Source: Kocuria sp. (GTDB lineage: Bacteria > Actinomycetota > Actinomycetes > Actinomycetales > Micrococcaceae). Taken from it: a stretch of DNA of 64,000 nt. Of the stretch, positions 1-8,963 are shown piece by piece. Under the pieces are notes generated by a model. That model ran no database searches, was not told the DNA's origin, and saw nothing but the letters and a program-made list of their open reading frames with translations. The first letter of the stretch is position 1. Every line of letters starts with the position of its first letter. The DNA is taken from positions 1 to 64,000 of the forward strand of contig NZ_JAUNTS010000011.1 in the NCBI RefSeq assembly GCF_030538595.1, in the 5' to 3' direction. The position numbers were made by a program, and so were the translations under genes.

Positions 1-57
1 CTTGAACCCCACCTCCACGGCTTGCATTCCCCAAGCCGCTTGACATAGGAGATACTC

Positions 58-1185
58 ATGACCGCCCCCAACCCCGATTCTGAACCGCCGAAAACCAGCG
101 CTGAGCTGCTGCAAACCAGCGCTGTATTGCCAAAGACCAGCACCGCCCAGCCGGAATCCAGTCCTGTGCAGCCGCAAACCAGCCCTGCCCAGCCGCAATC
201 CGCCTCGCTGTGGCCAACAAGCACCAGTCGGCCCGTCACGGAACCTGGGACCGTGCCTGCTGCCTACCGGCCGGAGCATCACAGCCTTCCCCAAAACCCC
301 GCCAGCGGCGTCGGTACGGACCGCCGGGACGAAAAAGCGGAATCCGGCCACACCCGGGACCTGCGGTTCCCGGAGGCACCCGAGCCGCTTCCCGTGCCGA
401 TTGTGGACAACCACACGCACATGGACACCCAGGACGGCCGAATTCACATCGGCATCACGGACATTTTGGACACCGCCCAGGATCTTGGGGTGCGGGGCGT
501 GCTCCAGGTGGGGTGCGACGTCGAATCATCCCGTTGGGCCGTCCAAGCAGCCCAACAGGACAGCCGGGTCTTGGCGGCGGTTGCTCTGCACCCGAATGAA
601 ACCCCCGCGCTGGCAGAGGCCGGCCGTCTGGACGAGGCCATGGCTGAGATTGCCGAACTGGCCACCCACGAGCGCGTCCGTGCAATCGGGGAGACCGGAT
701 TGGACTATTTCCGGACCCGCAAGTCCCGCCGTCATCACCAGCACCGGGCATTCCGGGAGCACATCCACCTGGCAAAGTCGTTGGGGCTGGCCATGCAGAT
801 CCACGATCGGGATGCGCACCAGGACATTGTGCAGATCTTGCGGGAGGAGGGGGCGCCCGAGCGCACGGTCTTCCACTGTTTTTCCGGGGACGCGGAGCTT
901 GCCCGGATCTGCAATGAGAACGGCTGGTACATGTCCTTTTCCGGGACGGTGACGTTCAAGAACTCCACGGATTTGCAGGAAGCGCTGACGGTGGCCCGCC
1001 CAGAACTGATCCTGGTGGAAACAGACGCACCGTTCTTGACCCCTCACCCGTACCGCGGACGGCCCAACGCGCCCTACATGGTGGTGCAAACGGCGCGTTG
1101 GATGGCCCAGCACAAAGGTATGGACCTGGCGGAGTTCTGTTCGCGGGTGGACACCACGGTGCGGGAAGTTTACGGCGAGCACTGA
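58..1185 (+). CDS. tatD: TatD family metal-dependent deoxyribonuclease
   Basis: Predicted cytoplasmic TIM-barrel hydrolase of the TatD/YcfH amidohydrolase group (3'-5' exonuclease / DNA repair role in characterised members). The conserved domain begins near residue 115. Metal-site motifs are visible: VDNHTHMD (His119, His121), GETGLDY, IHDRDAH, HCFSGD and the C-terminal ETDAPFL. The first ~110 residues are extra to the family, are Pro/Ser/Thr/Gln-rich and contain a 7-residue repeat, so the protein is about 100 residues longer than usual. The ATG at 58 has AGGAG seven bases upstream. The order tatD-rsmA-ispE is common in actinobacteria. Function is firm at family level; the N-terminal extension has no known role. 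Confidence 0.93.
   Translation: MTAPNPDSEPPKTSAELLQTSAVLPKTSTAQPESSPVQPQTSPAQPQSASLWPTSTSRPVTEPGTVPAAYRPEHHSLPQNPASGVGTDRRDEKAESGHTRDLRFPEAPEPLPVPIVDNHTHMDTQDGRIHIGITDILDTAQDLGVRGVLQVGCDVESSRWAVQAAQQDSRVLAAVALHPNETPALAEAGRLDEAMAEIAELATHERVRAIGETGLDYFRTRKSRRHHQHRAFREHIHLAKSLGLAMQIHDRDAHQDIVQILREEGAPERTVFHCFSGDAELARICNENGWYMSFSGTVTFKNSTDLQEALTVARPELILVETDAPFLTPHPYRGRPNAPYMVVQTARWMAQHKGMDLAEFCSRVDTTVREVYGEH
88..207 (+). repeat. 21-bp in-frame tandem repeat in tatD
   Basis: About 5.7 degenerate copies of a 21-bp unit starting at 88, 109, 130, 151, 172 and 193. They encode heptads of the type P-K/Q-T-S-x-x-Q/L. The repeats lie wholly in the non-conserved N-terminal extension of TatD. Units are contiguous, with no spacers. 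Confidence 0.85.
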
Positions 1186-1211
1186 GGCGGGCTCGCCCGT
1201 ATCATGGAGAC

Positions 1212-2165
1212 GTGACTGATTCCCCCCGTACTACCACCGCACCCTTGCTGGGGCCCGCTGAAATCCGGGAGTTGGCGCACACCCTGGGAATCCGTCCCAC
1301 CAAGACCTTGGGTCAGAACTTTGTGATTGATCCCAACACCATCCGCCGCATCGTGGCCGCAGCAGAGCTGAAAACAGGTGCGGAAACAGTGTTGGAAGTT
1401 GGTCCGGGGCTCGGCTCCTTGACGCTGGGATTGCTGGATGTGGCCCACGACGTGGTGGCGGTGGAAATTGACCCGCCGTTGGCGCAGCAATTACCGCACA
1501 CCGTGGCCAGGTTCCGACCTGAGCGGGTGGGGGCGATCGACGTCGTTGAAGCGGATGCCATGACGGTTACGCATCTGCCGCGGGAACCGGAAGCCCTGGT
1601 GGCCAATCTGCCCTACAACGTGGCCGTTCCCGTGCTGCTGCACTTGATGGGTACCTTTCCCACCCTTCGCCACGGACTGGTGATGGTGCAGGACGAGGTG
1701 GCCGACCGTCTGGCCGCCAAGCCCGGTTCCAAGGTGTACGGGGTGCCTTCCGTGAAAGCCTCCTGGTTTGCGGAGGTGACCAAGGCCGGGGTGATCGGCA
1801 CGCAGGTTTTTTGGCCGCCACCGCGGATCAGCTCCGGACTGGTCCGGCTGCGGCGCCGTGACCAGCCCGTGGCTTTCATCGGGGCCGGGGCAGCCCAAGG
1901 GCTGACCGATCAGGCAGCCGCCACGGCAGACCGGGACGCTGTGTTCACCGTGGTGGATGCGGCCTTTGCCCAGCGCCGCAAGACACTACGGGCAGCTCTC
2001 AGCGATTGGGCCGGCTCCGGTGCCGTGGCTCAAGAAATTCTGACGGAAGCAGGTGTTGATCCTGCCGAACGCGGTGAGAAGCTGGACGTCCACCAGTTTG
2101 CGGCCATTGCGGCGGCCGGGGTCAAACACCACATTTACCCCCTGGAAGGGCAGTACCGAGCGTGA
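1212..2165 (+). CDS. rsmA: 16S rRNA (adenine1518-N6/adenine1519-N6)-dimethyltransferase
   Basis: KsgA/RsmA family: dimethylates two adjacent adenines in the 3' hairpin of 16S rRNA during 30S maturation, using SAM. The SAM-binding motif [10 protein letters not shown] and the catalytic NLPYN motif are both present, preceded by the family hallmark [11 protein letters not shown] chose the GTG at 1212, giving 317 residues, because the open frame upstream overlaps tatD and does not match the family. The GGAGA at 1206 is very close to this start, so the start is not certain. The stop overlaps the ispE start by four bases (GTGA), indicating translational coupling. Confidence 0.93.
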   Translation: MTDSPRTTTAPLLGPAEIRELAHTLGIRPTKTLGQNFVIDPNTIRRIVAAAELKTGAETVLEVGPGLGSLTLGLLDVAHDVVAVEIDPPLAQQLPHTVARFRPERVGAIDVVEADAMTVTHLPREPEALVANLPYNVAVPVLLHLMGTFPTLRHGLVMVQDEVADRLAAKPGSKVYGVPSVKASWFAEVTKAGVIGTQVFWPPPRISSGLVRLRRRDQPVAFIGAGAAQGLTDQAAATADRDAVFTVVDAAFAQRRKTLRAALSDWAGSGAVAQEILTEAGVDPAERGEKLDVHQFAAIAAAGVKHHIYPLEGQYRA

Positions 2166-3127
2166 GCATTACCACCGTCCGGATCGAAGCTCCGGGCAAG
2201 GTCAATCTGTATTTTGCGGTGGGGCCGGTGCGCTCCGATGGTTACCATGACGTGGCCAGCCTGTACGTGGCCACGGACGTCTATGAATCAGTGACGGCCA
2301 CCTTTGCCCCCGATCTTCCGGAGGGACGCATTGAGTGCAGCGTTGAGGTGGTTCCCGAATCCCTGGTGGATCAGCAGCAACAGCGTGGCAGCTTCAACCT
2401 CCAGCAGATTCCCCTGGATGCCTCCAACCTGGCTGTGCGCGCCGCCCGAGCCATTGTGGAAGGGGCCGGTGGCCTGCCCGGTGGCATGCGGCTACACATT
2501 CAAAAAGCTGTGCCGGTGGCCGGTGGTATGGGTGGTGGCTCGGCTGATGCTGCCGCGGCTCTTCAAGCCACGGTGGAGCTTGTGTCAGCAGTCACTGGGC
2601 GGGAAACGCTGGTGTATGACGCCTTGGAGATTGCCAAAACTTTGGGTGCAGATGTGCCTTTTGCCATGACCGGCGGTGCTGCCATTGGCACCGGCACCGG
2701 AGCGGACCTGATTCCCGTGGCTGTGGGGGAGCCGTGGTCTGCGGTTCTCATTGCTGACGACGGCGCCCTGTCAACTCCCGCGGTGTTCTCCCGTTTGGAC
2801 GACCTCCGCAGCCAAGGGGCCCTACCGGCCCCCGATGAAACCGGCCTGGCTGTTCCGGATCAACTCCTGGATGCCCTGGCGGGACAGCCTGTCACTTTGG
2901 ATCAGGTGTTCGGGTGTCTGCGCAATGACCTCCAAGCAGCCGCGGTGGATCTGGCACCACACTTGGGGCCACGGCTCCAGGAGCTTCGCATGGCCGGGGC
3001 AGTTCCCATGGTCTCCGGTTCCGGTCCCACCATGATTGCCCTGACGGTGGATCAGGCAGCGGCCCGCCAATTGGCGGAGCAATTGCGCGGTGTGGGGGCT
3101 CACGCCGTGGCCACATCATTGGGCTGA
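2162..3127 (+). CDS. ispE: 4-diphosphocytidyl-2-C-methyl-D-erythritol kinase
   Basis: GHMP-superfamily kinase of the MEP pathway to isoprenoid precursors; phosphorylates CDP-methylerythritol with ATP. The N-terminal APGKVNLYF and the glycine-rich ATP loop [15 protein letters not shown] are clear, and a C-terminal GSGPT motif is present. At 321 residues it is of normal length. The GTG start overlaps the rsmA stop by four bases. Placing ispE behind rsmA is standard in actinobacteria. Confidence 0.95.
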   Translation: MSITTVRIEAPGKVNLYFAVGPVRSDGYHDVASLYVATDVYESVTATFAPDLPEGRIECSVEVVPESLVDQQQQRGSFNLQQIPLDASNLAVRAARAIVEGAGGLPGGMRLHIQKAVPVAGGMGGGSADAAAALQATVELVSAVTGRETLVYDALEIAKTLGADVPFAMTGGAAIGTGTGADLIPVAVGEPWSAVLIADDGALSTPAVFSRLDDLRSQGALPAPDETGLAVPDQLLDALAGQPVTLDQVFGCLRNDLQAAAVDLAPHLGPRLQELRMAGAVPMVSGSGPTMIALTVDQAAARQLAEQLRGVGAHAVATSLG

Positions 3128-3576
3128 AAGGCCGCTTCTGCTGTGCCGGTTCCCTGGCGGTGCGCTGTCTGTAGTGCCGGTCAGGGAGGGTACGCTGTCC
3201 GCCGGATGGGCGACGTCGTTGCCGGTCAGCGGGCGGTACACGCCGGAATGGCGTGGGAAAAGTCATAGCGGTTCAACCTCGCCTCTGCCTGGAACAGGGG
3301 CTACGTTGTTAACGGCTCCGCCGGTCACCGGGGGTGTTTGCGCAGTTGCTGCCGCGACCGGAGTTCAACGCAGGAGCCAGATGTCCGCTGTTGGGGGCGG
3401 CGTCGTGATGAAAAACCAGCCCGTTGTGCGCTGCCCTGTGCCGCCATCGGCTCGGTGTGGGGTGCGGCCGTTGGGATCGGACGCCTCTTGGAGGACGCGC
3501 CGAGCACTCACTCACCAGAGGCCGAAGGCGAACCAGGCGCGCGGGCGAACTATGGGGGACCGAGGGGGAACTGACT
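3128..3576 (+). other. 449-bp gap without a convincing gene
   Basis: Open frames cross this stretch on both strands, but none has a recognisable motif together with a good ribosome binding site. The segment 3150-3240 contains loosely repeated TGCCGGTC-type words. A GAGGGGG element at 3562-3568 serves as the ribosome binding site of the next gene. Confidence 0.5.
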
Positions 3577-4659
3577 GTGACTCAGGAACGTGGTGGCGCC
3601 GTGGGCGCGTCCAAACCCACGCGTGAGCAGTGGATGGACACCGTGAAAGGTGTGGCCATCACCCTGGTGGTTTTTGGACACAGCATCAAGATCCTGGGTT
3701 CTCAGGGCTGGGAAGTTGCCAATGTGTGGCAGCAGCTCAACATTGTCATTGGTGAATGGCGTATGCCCGTGTTCATGCTGGTGGCGGGATTTTTTGTGAC
3801 CCGTTCCATGACAAAGTACGGCATCCGGTTCTGGCGGCTGCGGCCCGTGAACATGCTGTGGTTGTTCGTGTTCTGGACCGGTGTGTACTGGCTGGCCTAC
3901 CCGCTGATCGGTGCGGTGGATCGCAATCGCAGTGCAGCCAGCAGTTTTGAGGAAATCGTGTGGCACACGGTGACCTTCCACTCTTATTTGTGGTTCCTGT
4001 TGGCGCTGGCCCTGTACTACGCCGCTCAGGGTCTACTGGGGGTGACTCCCAAAATGTGGGCCGTGGCGCTGGCGGGGCTGCTGTTCCTGATTTTTGTGCC
4101 GGGCATTGTGGAGGATTACAGCTGGGGCACCAATGAACTGTTCACCAACTGGGTGTTCTTCCTGGTGGGTGCATGGTGGTCACAGAGCATCAGGGAGTGG
4201 GTGGCCGGTGTGTCCACCCGGCAGGGTGTGCTGTGGTGTGTGGGCTTTGTGGTGGCCATCTTGCTGTGGATGCCCACCCGGGACATCCCCGTTCTGGAGA
4301 ACTTTGGTGGTGCTTTGCCGCCGCTGCTGGCCATCCCAGCAGGTCTGTTCCTGCTGTCTCGCCTGGACGGCAAGCCCGGTATGCGATGGGCCCGATCAGT
4401 TGGTCCCCGCAGCTTGGCGGTTTATGTCATCCACCCCATTCTGATGCAACTGGTGGTGGCGGCCCTGACCTGGGTGATTCTTGACCCGTCCGTGAGTCCG
4501 GTGGCGCAAGCGGTTTATTGGGCGGGGCCGCCTGTTTTCACCGTGGTGGCTGTGCTGCTGTGCTTGGCCATCCAACGCGCCACGGCACGGGTTCCCTACC
4601 TGTGGGGGCTGCCCGCACCAAGCTCGCCAGCACCGGGGAGCCGCGGGCGCCATGTGTGA
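3577..4659 (+). CDS. membrane acyltransferase (acyltransferase 3 / fucose 4-O-acetylase-like)
   Basis: Polytopic membrane protein of the acyltransferase-3 superfamily, whose members move acetyl or other acyl groups onto sugars outside the membrane. The N-terminus carries the family signature: W-M-D-T-V-K-G-V-A-I, then V-V-F-G-H-S with the catalytic-type His in the first helix. About ten hydrophobic helices follow, including YVIHPILMQL near the end. The GTG at 3577 follows GAGGGGG and gives 360 residues; longer in-frame starts lack family similarity. It is convergent with qcrB. It could O-acetylate a cell-surface polymer such as the one encoded at 36-56 kb, but nothing here proves the substrate. 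Confidence 0.8.
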   Translation: MTQERGGAVGASKPTREQWMDTVKGVAITLVVFGHSIKILGSQGWEVANVWQQLNIVIGEWRMPVFMLVAGFFVTRSMTKYGIRFWRLRPVNMLWLFVFWTGVYWLAYPLIGAVDRNRSAASSFEEIVWHTVTFHSYLWFLLALALYYAAQGLLGVTPKMWAVALAGLLFLIFVPGIVEDYSWGTNELFTNWVFFLVGAWWSQSIREWVAGVSTRQGVLWCVGFVVAILLWMPTRDIPVLENFGGALPPLLAIPAGLFLLSRLDGKPGMRWARSVGPRSLAVYVIHPILMQLVVAALTWVILDPSVSPVAQAVYWAGPPVFTVVAVLLCLAIQRATARVPYLWGLPAPSSPAPGSRGRHV

Positions 4660-4699
4660 TGCGCGGTGGCTACACCACGTCCGCTTGTCTGGGCGGCAA

Positions 4700-6367
4700 T
4701 CATTGTGAGTCACGGGGGTGACGTGCAAGGTGCGGTAGATCGTGGGTGTGTTGGTGGTGTGCTGCTTCCAGTTCAGCGGGGGTCACGGGCGCCACGCGGT
4801 CTTCAAAGAAGAACCGGGAGAGGCGTCCACGTAGTTTCTCCGGGCCGCTGACCTTGCCCTTGGCGTTTTCCTGGGCGGGGTGAACGCGCCGGTCCTCGAA
4901 AGCCACCAGGCTGTAGCGCCGGTACTCGTCCAGGGGCTCGTGCACCTCGATGAACTCACCGTGGGGTAGTTGCTGCACGCGACCGGTTTCACGGCCGTGG
5001 AGCACGATCTCGCGGTCTTTGCGTTGCAGGGCCAAGCAGATACGCCGGGTGATGATGAACGCGATGATCGGGCCGAAGAAGAACAGGAACCGCAGCAGGT
5101 AGATGACATCGTTGACCGCCACGTGGAAATGCGTGGCAATCAAGTCACCGGTGGCTGCGATCATCAACACGCCGTAGTACACCATGGCGGCCACACCCAA
5201 ACCGGTGCGGGTGGGGGCGTTGCGGGGACGGTCCAGGATGTTGTGCACCCGGTTGTCCTTGGTCACCCACCGCTCAACCCACGGCCACAGGAAGAGTCCA
5301 AGAATCATCAGGGTGAGTCCCACCATGGGAATGAGCAGACTCAGAGGAAGGCTCATGTTCCAAAGGCCCACTTCCCATCGGAACGGGGTGTTTCCGGGCA
5401 TGAGTCGTAACGCACCATCGGCGAAACCGATGTACCAGTCGGGTTGGGAGCCGGCTTGGACGGGGGAGGGATCGTAGGGGCCGTAGTTCCAGATCGCGTT
5501 GATCTGCACGATCGAGGCGATGGCGGCCAGGACACCGAAGACGATGAAGAAGAACCCACCGGCCTTGGCCGCATACACCGGGCCCACGGGGAATCCGACC
5601 ACGTTGTTCTCGGTTCGACCGGGGCCTGGGAACTGGGTGTGTTTGTGCACCACCACCATGAACAGGTGCACCACGATCAACGCCAGGATGATCACCGGCA
5701 CAATGAACACATGCACGATGTAGAGCCTTCCAATAATGTCCTGACCGGGGAATTCGCCCCCAAATAGCAACATGGAGATGTAGGCACCAACCAGCGGGAT
5801 GGACTTGGCCATGCCGTCGGCAATGCGTAGGCCGTTGCCGGAGAGGACGTCGTCGGGTAGGGAGTAGCCGGAGAACCCTGCGACCAGGGCCATGACGAAC
5901 AGCAGGCAGCCGACCACCCAGTTGAGTTCACGGGGGCGGCGGAAAGCGCCGGTGAAGAAGATCCGGGCCATGTGGACCATGATCGCCACGGAGAACAGCA
6001 GGGCTGCCCAGTGGTGGAGTTGGCGTAGGAACAATCCGCCGCGGATGTCGAAGGAGATGTGCAGGGTGGAGGCGTAGGCGGCTGACATTTCCACGCCTTG
6101 CATGGGGACGTAGTTGCCGGTGTATTCGGTGGTGGCCATGGTGGGGTCGAACCAGAAGGCCAGGAAGGTGCCGGAGAGCAGCAGGATGATGAAGCAGTAG
6201 AGAGCGACTTCACCGAACATGAATGACCAGTGGTCGGGGAAGATCTTGCGGCCGAACTCTTTGATCATGGGGGACAAGCCCACGCGGGTGTCCACGAAGT
6301 TGGCGATCTTACCCACATTGGTGTCGGCCTGATACTCAGCGGACGCGCCGCGCTTTCTGTCTGCCAC
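4700..6367 (-). CDS. qcrB: cytochrome bc1 complex cytochrome b subunit, stand-alone copy
   Basis: Quinol-oxidising, dihaem membrane subunit of the actinobacterial bcc complex. Haem-ligand pairs are in place (His118/His132 and His219/His234), as is the Qo-site motif PDWY at 309-312, so the protein looks functional. The C-terminal soluble extension after the last helix is typical of actinobacteria. The GTG start at 6367 has AGGAG in front. Normally qcrB is the last gene of ctaE-qcrC-qcrA-qcrB. Here qcrC and qcrA are absent, the downstream neighbour is an acyltransferase, and a TetR gene is divergent. This suggests a second, conditionally expressed copy rather than the main one. Confidence 0.93.
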   Translation of the reverse strand: MADRKRGASAEYQADTNVGKIANFVDTRVGLSPMIKEFGRKIFPDHWSFMFGEVALYCFIILLLSGTFLAFWFDPTMATTEYTGNYVPMQGVEMSAAYASTLHISFDIRGGLFLRQLHHWAALLFSVAIMVHMARIFFTGAFRRPRELNWVVGCLLFVMALVAGFSGYSLPDDVLSGNGLRIADGMAKSIPLVGAYISMLLFGGEFPGQDIIGRLYIVHVFIVPVIILALIVVHLFMVVVHKHTQFPGPGRTENNVVGFPVGPVYAAKAGGFFFIVFGVLAAIASIVQINAIWNYGPYDPSPVQAGSQPDWYIGFADGALRLMPGNTPFRWEVGLWNMSLPLSLLIPMVGLTLMILGLFLWPWVERWVTKDNRVHNILDRPRNAPTRTGLGVAAMVYYGVLMIAATGDLIATHFHVAVNDVIYLLRFLFFFGPIIAFIITRRICLALQRKDREIVLHGRETGRVQQLPHGEFIEVHEPLDEYRRYSLVAFEDRRVHPAQENAKGKVSGPEKLRGRLSRFFFEDRVAPVTPAELEAAHHQHTHDLPHLARHPRDSQ

Positions 6368-6428
6368 AGGGACTCCTAGAGTTGATGGCGGATACCGGGC
6401 AGTTGAAGGGCCTGACCGCTACCGCAGC

Positions 6429-6452
6429 AAAGTGCAATAAGTATTGCACTTT
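6429..6452. promoter_or_regulatory. perfect 24-bp palindrome, probable TetR operator
   Basis: Two perfect 11-bp arms (6429-6439 and 6442-6452, core TGCAATA/TATTGCA) are separated by AG. The palindrome lies between the divergent qcrB and TetR genes. On the plus strand its right arm contains TTGCAC (6444-6449), placed 17 bp before TGTAAA (6467-6472). That is a plausible -35/-10 for the TetR gene, so a bound repressor would cover the promoter. Confidence 0.75.
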
Positions 6453-6486
6453 AGTACAATCGAGAGTGTAAATTGAGGATGTCACC

Positions 6487-7104
6487 ATGGGCAAGCGCGA
6501 CGATCTGATTCGAGGGGCGCTGGCGGCTTTCGCTCGTGATGGGTACGCGCGTGCACGGATCACAGACATCGCTTTGGAGGCCAACGTCTCCACCAGGACC
6601 ATCTACAACCAGTTCACAGACAAGCCAGGGCTCTTTGGGGCTGTGGTGGAGCATGTGGCTGACGAATTCGTGTCGCAACGATTGCGCACCATCGAGGACG
6701 AGTTGGGTGCTGCTGGTCCGGTGGAGGACGTCATGGTGCGCTTTGCGGTTCGGTGGCTGGAGCAATCCAGCCAGTTGTCGATCTATCTGCAGTTGGCTCG
6801 CAGGATCGAGCTGGAGCGAGCAGAGATTCCGCAGGCCATTCTTGATCGTGGACTGGAGGCGGGACCGGCTCGGGTGCAGAGGGCCGTTCAACTCCGAATG
6901 GAGAGCTTTATGCACGCGGGTCAACTGCGTCAGGGTGACCCCCACGTGGCAGCCCTACATTTGCTGCAACTGATTGAAGGCGTACCGGAAATTAGGGGTT
7001 ACTACTCTGCCTCGCCGCTGAGCGATACAGAGTTGGCGGGCATTGCCAAGCAGTCCGTGCGGGCATTTTTGTACGGTCACGCGGCTGGGTCCATTGCGGA
7101 ATAG
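6487..7104 (+). CDS. TetR/AcrR family transcriptional regulator
   Basis: DNA-binding regulator of 205 residues. The N-terminal helix-turn-helix is clear: R-D-D-L-I-R-G-A-L-A-A-F-A-R-D-G-Y, then I-T-D-I-A and S-T-R-T-I-Y-N-Q-F. The C-terminal two thirds, the ligand pocket, is divergent as usual, so the inducer cannot be read. The ATG at 6487 follows GAGGA at 6475-6479. It is divergent from qcrB with a palindromic site between them, so it most likely represses itself and qcrB. Confidence 0.9.
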   Translation: MGKRDDLIRGALAAFARDGYARARITDIALEANVSTRTIYNQFTDKPGLFGAVVEHVADEFVSQRLRTIEDELGAAGPVEDVMVRFAVRWLEQSSQLSIYLQLARRIELERAEIPQAILDRGLEAGPARVQRAVQLRMESFMHAGQLRQGDPHVAALHLLQLIEGVPEIRGYYSASPLSDTELAGIAKQSVRAFLYGHAAGSIAE

Positions 7105-7215
7105 CTCACTGATCCAACGGTATTTGGATAACTTTTGAGTCTCTTTGCTGCATGATGCGGTGATCTCATACCGTTTGGTGCTTGTGTTGTCTGACCCCTG
7201 GGGGAGTATGGGTTC

Positions 7216-8796
7216 ATGGGACGGCAGAGCAACACCACCGTGGATGACAACTCCGGACGGCACCGTGCCGCCGCGTTGCTTGCAGACGCGGTGCAGGCGG
7301 ATCATGCTGAGGCCGCCGCTCGCGGCCGGAAGTTGGCTGCCGTCTGGGAGCTCTTTGCACACACTTTGACCGTGGCCAGGCAGCGGAATCAGGACCTGGC
7401 GGAGCGTGGAGTCTCGGGGCCGCTGCGTGATGCGGAAGTGCAGAACCAAGTCTTTGAGGACATCGTCAGTGAAGTGGAGGTCGCACTTCTGATATCCCGG
7501 GGTGTGGCGCGCGGCCTGGTTGAGGACGCCGTGGTGCTTGGCGAACATCTTCCAGAGGTGTTGTTTGCACTGACCGGCGGGCGTTTGCCCTGGGCCAAAG
7601 CTGCGGTCATGATCAAGCACTGGTCCATGGTCAGCTGTGACCCCAAGGCAACAATCCCGGCCATTGCCGTGGAGTCGAACCCTGATGATCTGGATGACCC
7701 CAGCGTGCTCGGCAAGGCATTGGTGCAAGACCTCCTGGAGAACGCGGATCAACACAGTGCTCGTCAGCTGGATGCCTACGCACGCCGCCGTCGCCAGGAG
7801 TTGGGAGTGGTGGTGGCAGAACGCGCTCACCGGCTGGCTCAGCGCGACCGCCGGGTGTGGGTGGAGCCGCTTGAGGACGGTATGGCACAGCTGTGTGCAG
7901 TGCTTGAGGCGCAGCGGGCCCTGGCCATCGCCGACCGCGTGGATGCCATGGCTCGCCATCAAGCCAAGGATGCCCGTTCGATCGGTGAGCGTAGGGCGGA
8001 TGTCTTGGCGGATCTGTTGTTGGATGCTGAGATCCCCAGCGATTCCCGATTGCCGCGCGGGGTACGCGGGCGAGTCTCGGTGGTGGTGGGAGTAGAACAC
8101 CTGCTGGCGGCAGACAGCCATTCCAGTGTCCCGGGAGTACCTGAGGTGATCCCTGTGGGCAGTGAACTCAGCGACTCCGCTCCTGTCGATCTTGGGCGCA
8201 AGGCTGCCACGTATGAGGGGAACCCTGTAGGCAGTGAACAAAGCGACCGTGGTGTCACTGAACCGACCTCCGCTGATTCCGGGGTGGTGGCGCCAAGAGT
8301 CGAGCACAGCCAGACTCTCCGGGGCTCTGGCGCGGTACCCGTCACGGGCTGTGCGCCGCGGCTGATCGGATACGGACCCATCACCGCACACGCCGCGGTG
8401 CAGGTAGCTGCCAACAGTTCGTCGTGGCGTCGCCTGCTCACCAACCCCGGCACCGCGGTGCCCGCCCAGTACGGTCGAGAAACCTACGCCGTACCGGCTG
8501 GACTGCGCGCCATGTTGGAAATCCGTGACGAAACCTGCCGATTCTCCGGATGCCTCCGCCCGGCAAGCCAGTCAGACATTGACCACACCGTGCCTTTTGA
8601 TGCCGGCGGGGCCACCGATGCCAACAACTTGGCGCACCTGTGCCGGACACACCACCGGATCAAACATCGGGTGGGAACCTATGGCCGTTGGATTGTTGAG
8701 GCCGATCATCAGAACCCACCTACGGGTCGTCTGAAATTCCAGAGCCCATTGGGCACGGTTCGGGTCACAGAATCATCCCTGCCACCCCCGTTTTGA
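7216..8796 (+). CDS. DUF222 domain HNH endonuclease-like protein
   Basis: 526 residues with the layout of the actinobacterial 13E12/DUF222-HNH family: a helical DUF222 region over roughly residues 20-260, a variable Ser/Pro/Glu-rich linker (about 300-390), and a C-terminal HNH nuclease domain. The HNH residues are visible as DIDHTVPF, NNLAHLC and THHRIKH, with CRFSGC as part of a zinc knuckle. The linker contains a 9-residue near-repeat (PVGSE-S-D, twice, 26 residues apart). The ATG at 7216 follows GGGGAG. These genes are often present in many copies per genome and their biological role is unresolved; some lie in mobile elements. Confidence 0.9.
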   Translation: MGRQSNTTVDDNSGRHRAAALLADAVQADHAEAAARGRKLAAVWELFAHTLTVARQRNQDLAERGVSGPLRDAEVQNQVFEDIVSEVEVALLISRGVARGLVEDAVVLGEHLPEVLFALTGGRLPWAKAAVMIKHWSMVSCDPKATIPAIAVESNPDDLDDPSVLGKALVQDLLENADQHSARQLDAYARRRRQELGVVVAERAHRLAQRDRRVWVEPLEDGMAQLCAVLEAQRALAIADRVDAMARHQAKDARSIGERRADVLADLLLDAEIPSDSRLPRGVRGRVSVVVGVEHLLAADSHSSVPGVPEVIPVGSELSDSAPVDLGRKAATYEGNPVGSEQSDRGVTEPTSADSGVVAPRVEHSQTLRGSGAVPVTGCAPRLIGYGPITAHAAVQVAANSSSWRRLLTNPGTAVPAQYGRETYAVPAGLRAMLEIRDETCRFSGCLRPASQSDIDHTVPFDAGGATDANNLAHLCRTHHRIKHRVGTYGRWIVEADHQNPPTGRLKFQSPLGTVRVTESSLPPPF

Positions 8797-8919
8797 CCTG
8801 GTCACCGTGGATTTGACCCTGCCGCCTCCGATTTGACCCGGTCACGGCGGTTATGACTCTGCCGCCACCGTTCGGCCTAGTCACCGTGGTTAGGACTCTG
8901 CCGCTCCCGATTTGACCTA
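8779..8919 (+). repeat. 40-bp tandem repeat across the HNH gene stop codon
   Basis: About 3.6 degenerate copies starting at 8779, 8819, 8859 and 8898 (40, 40, 39 and 22 bp). Each begins CTGCCRCC and contains a GATTTGACC-GGTCAC core. The first unit includes the last codons and stop of the HNH gene; the rest is intergenic. Confidence 0.85.
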
Positions 8920-8963
8920 GGCCAAGCTGCTGGCGTGACCCTGTTCAATTCACACAAACCGAT

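Noticed and set aside
3090-3626. 178-residue open frame after ispE
   Set aside because: Overlaps the ispE end and the acyltransferase start, has no recognisable motif and a poor start context.
6955-8391. 478-residue antisense frame across the DUF222/HNH gene
   Set aside because: Low-complexity His/Arg-rich shadow with no motif; the sense frame has clear DUF222 and HNH features.
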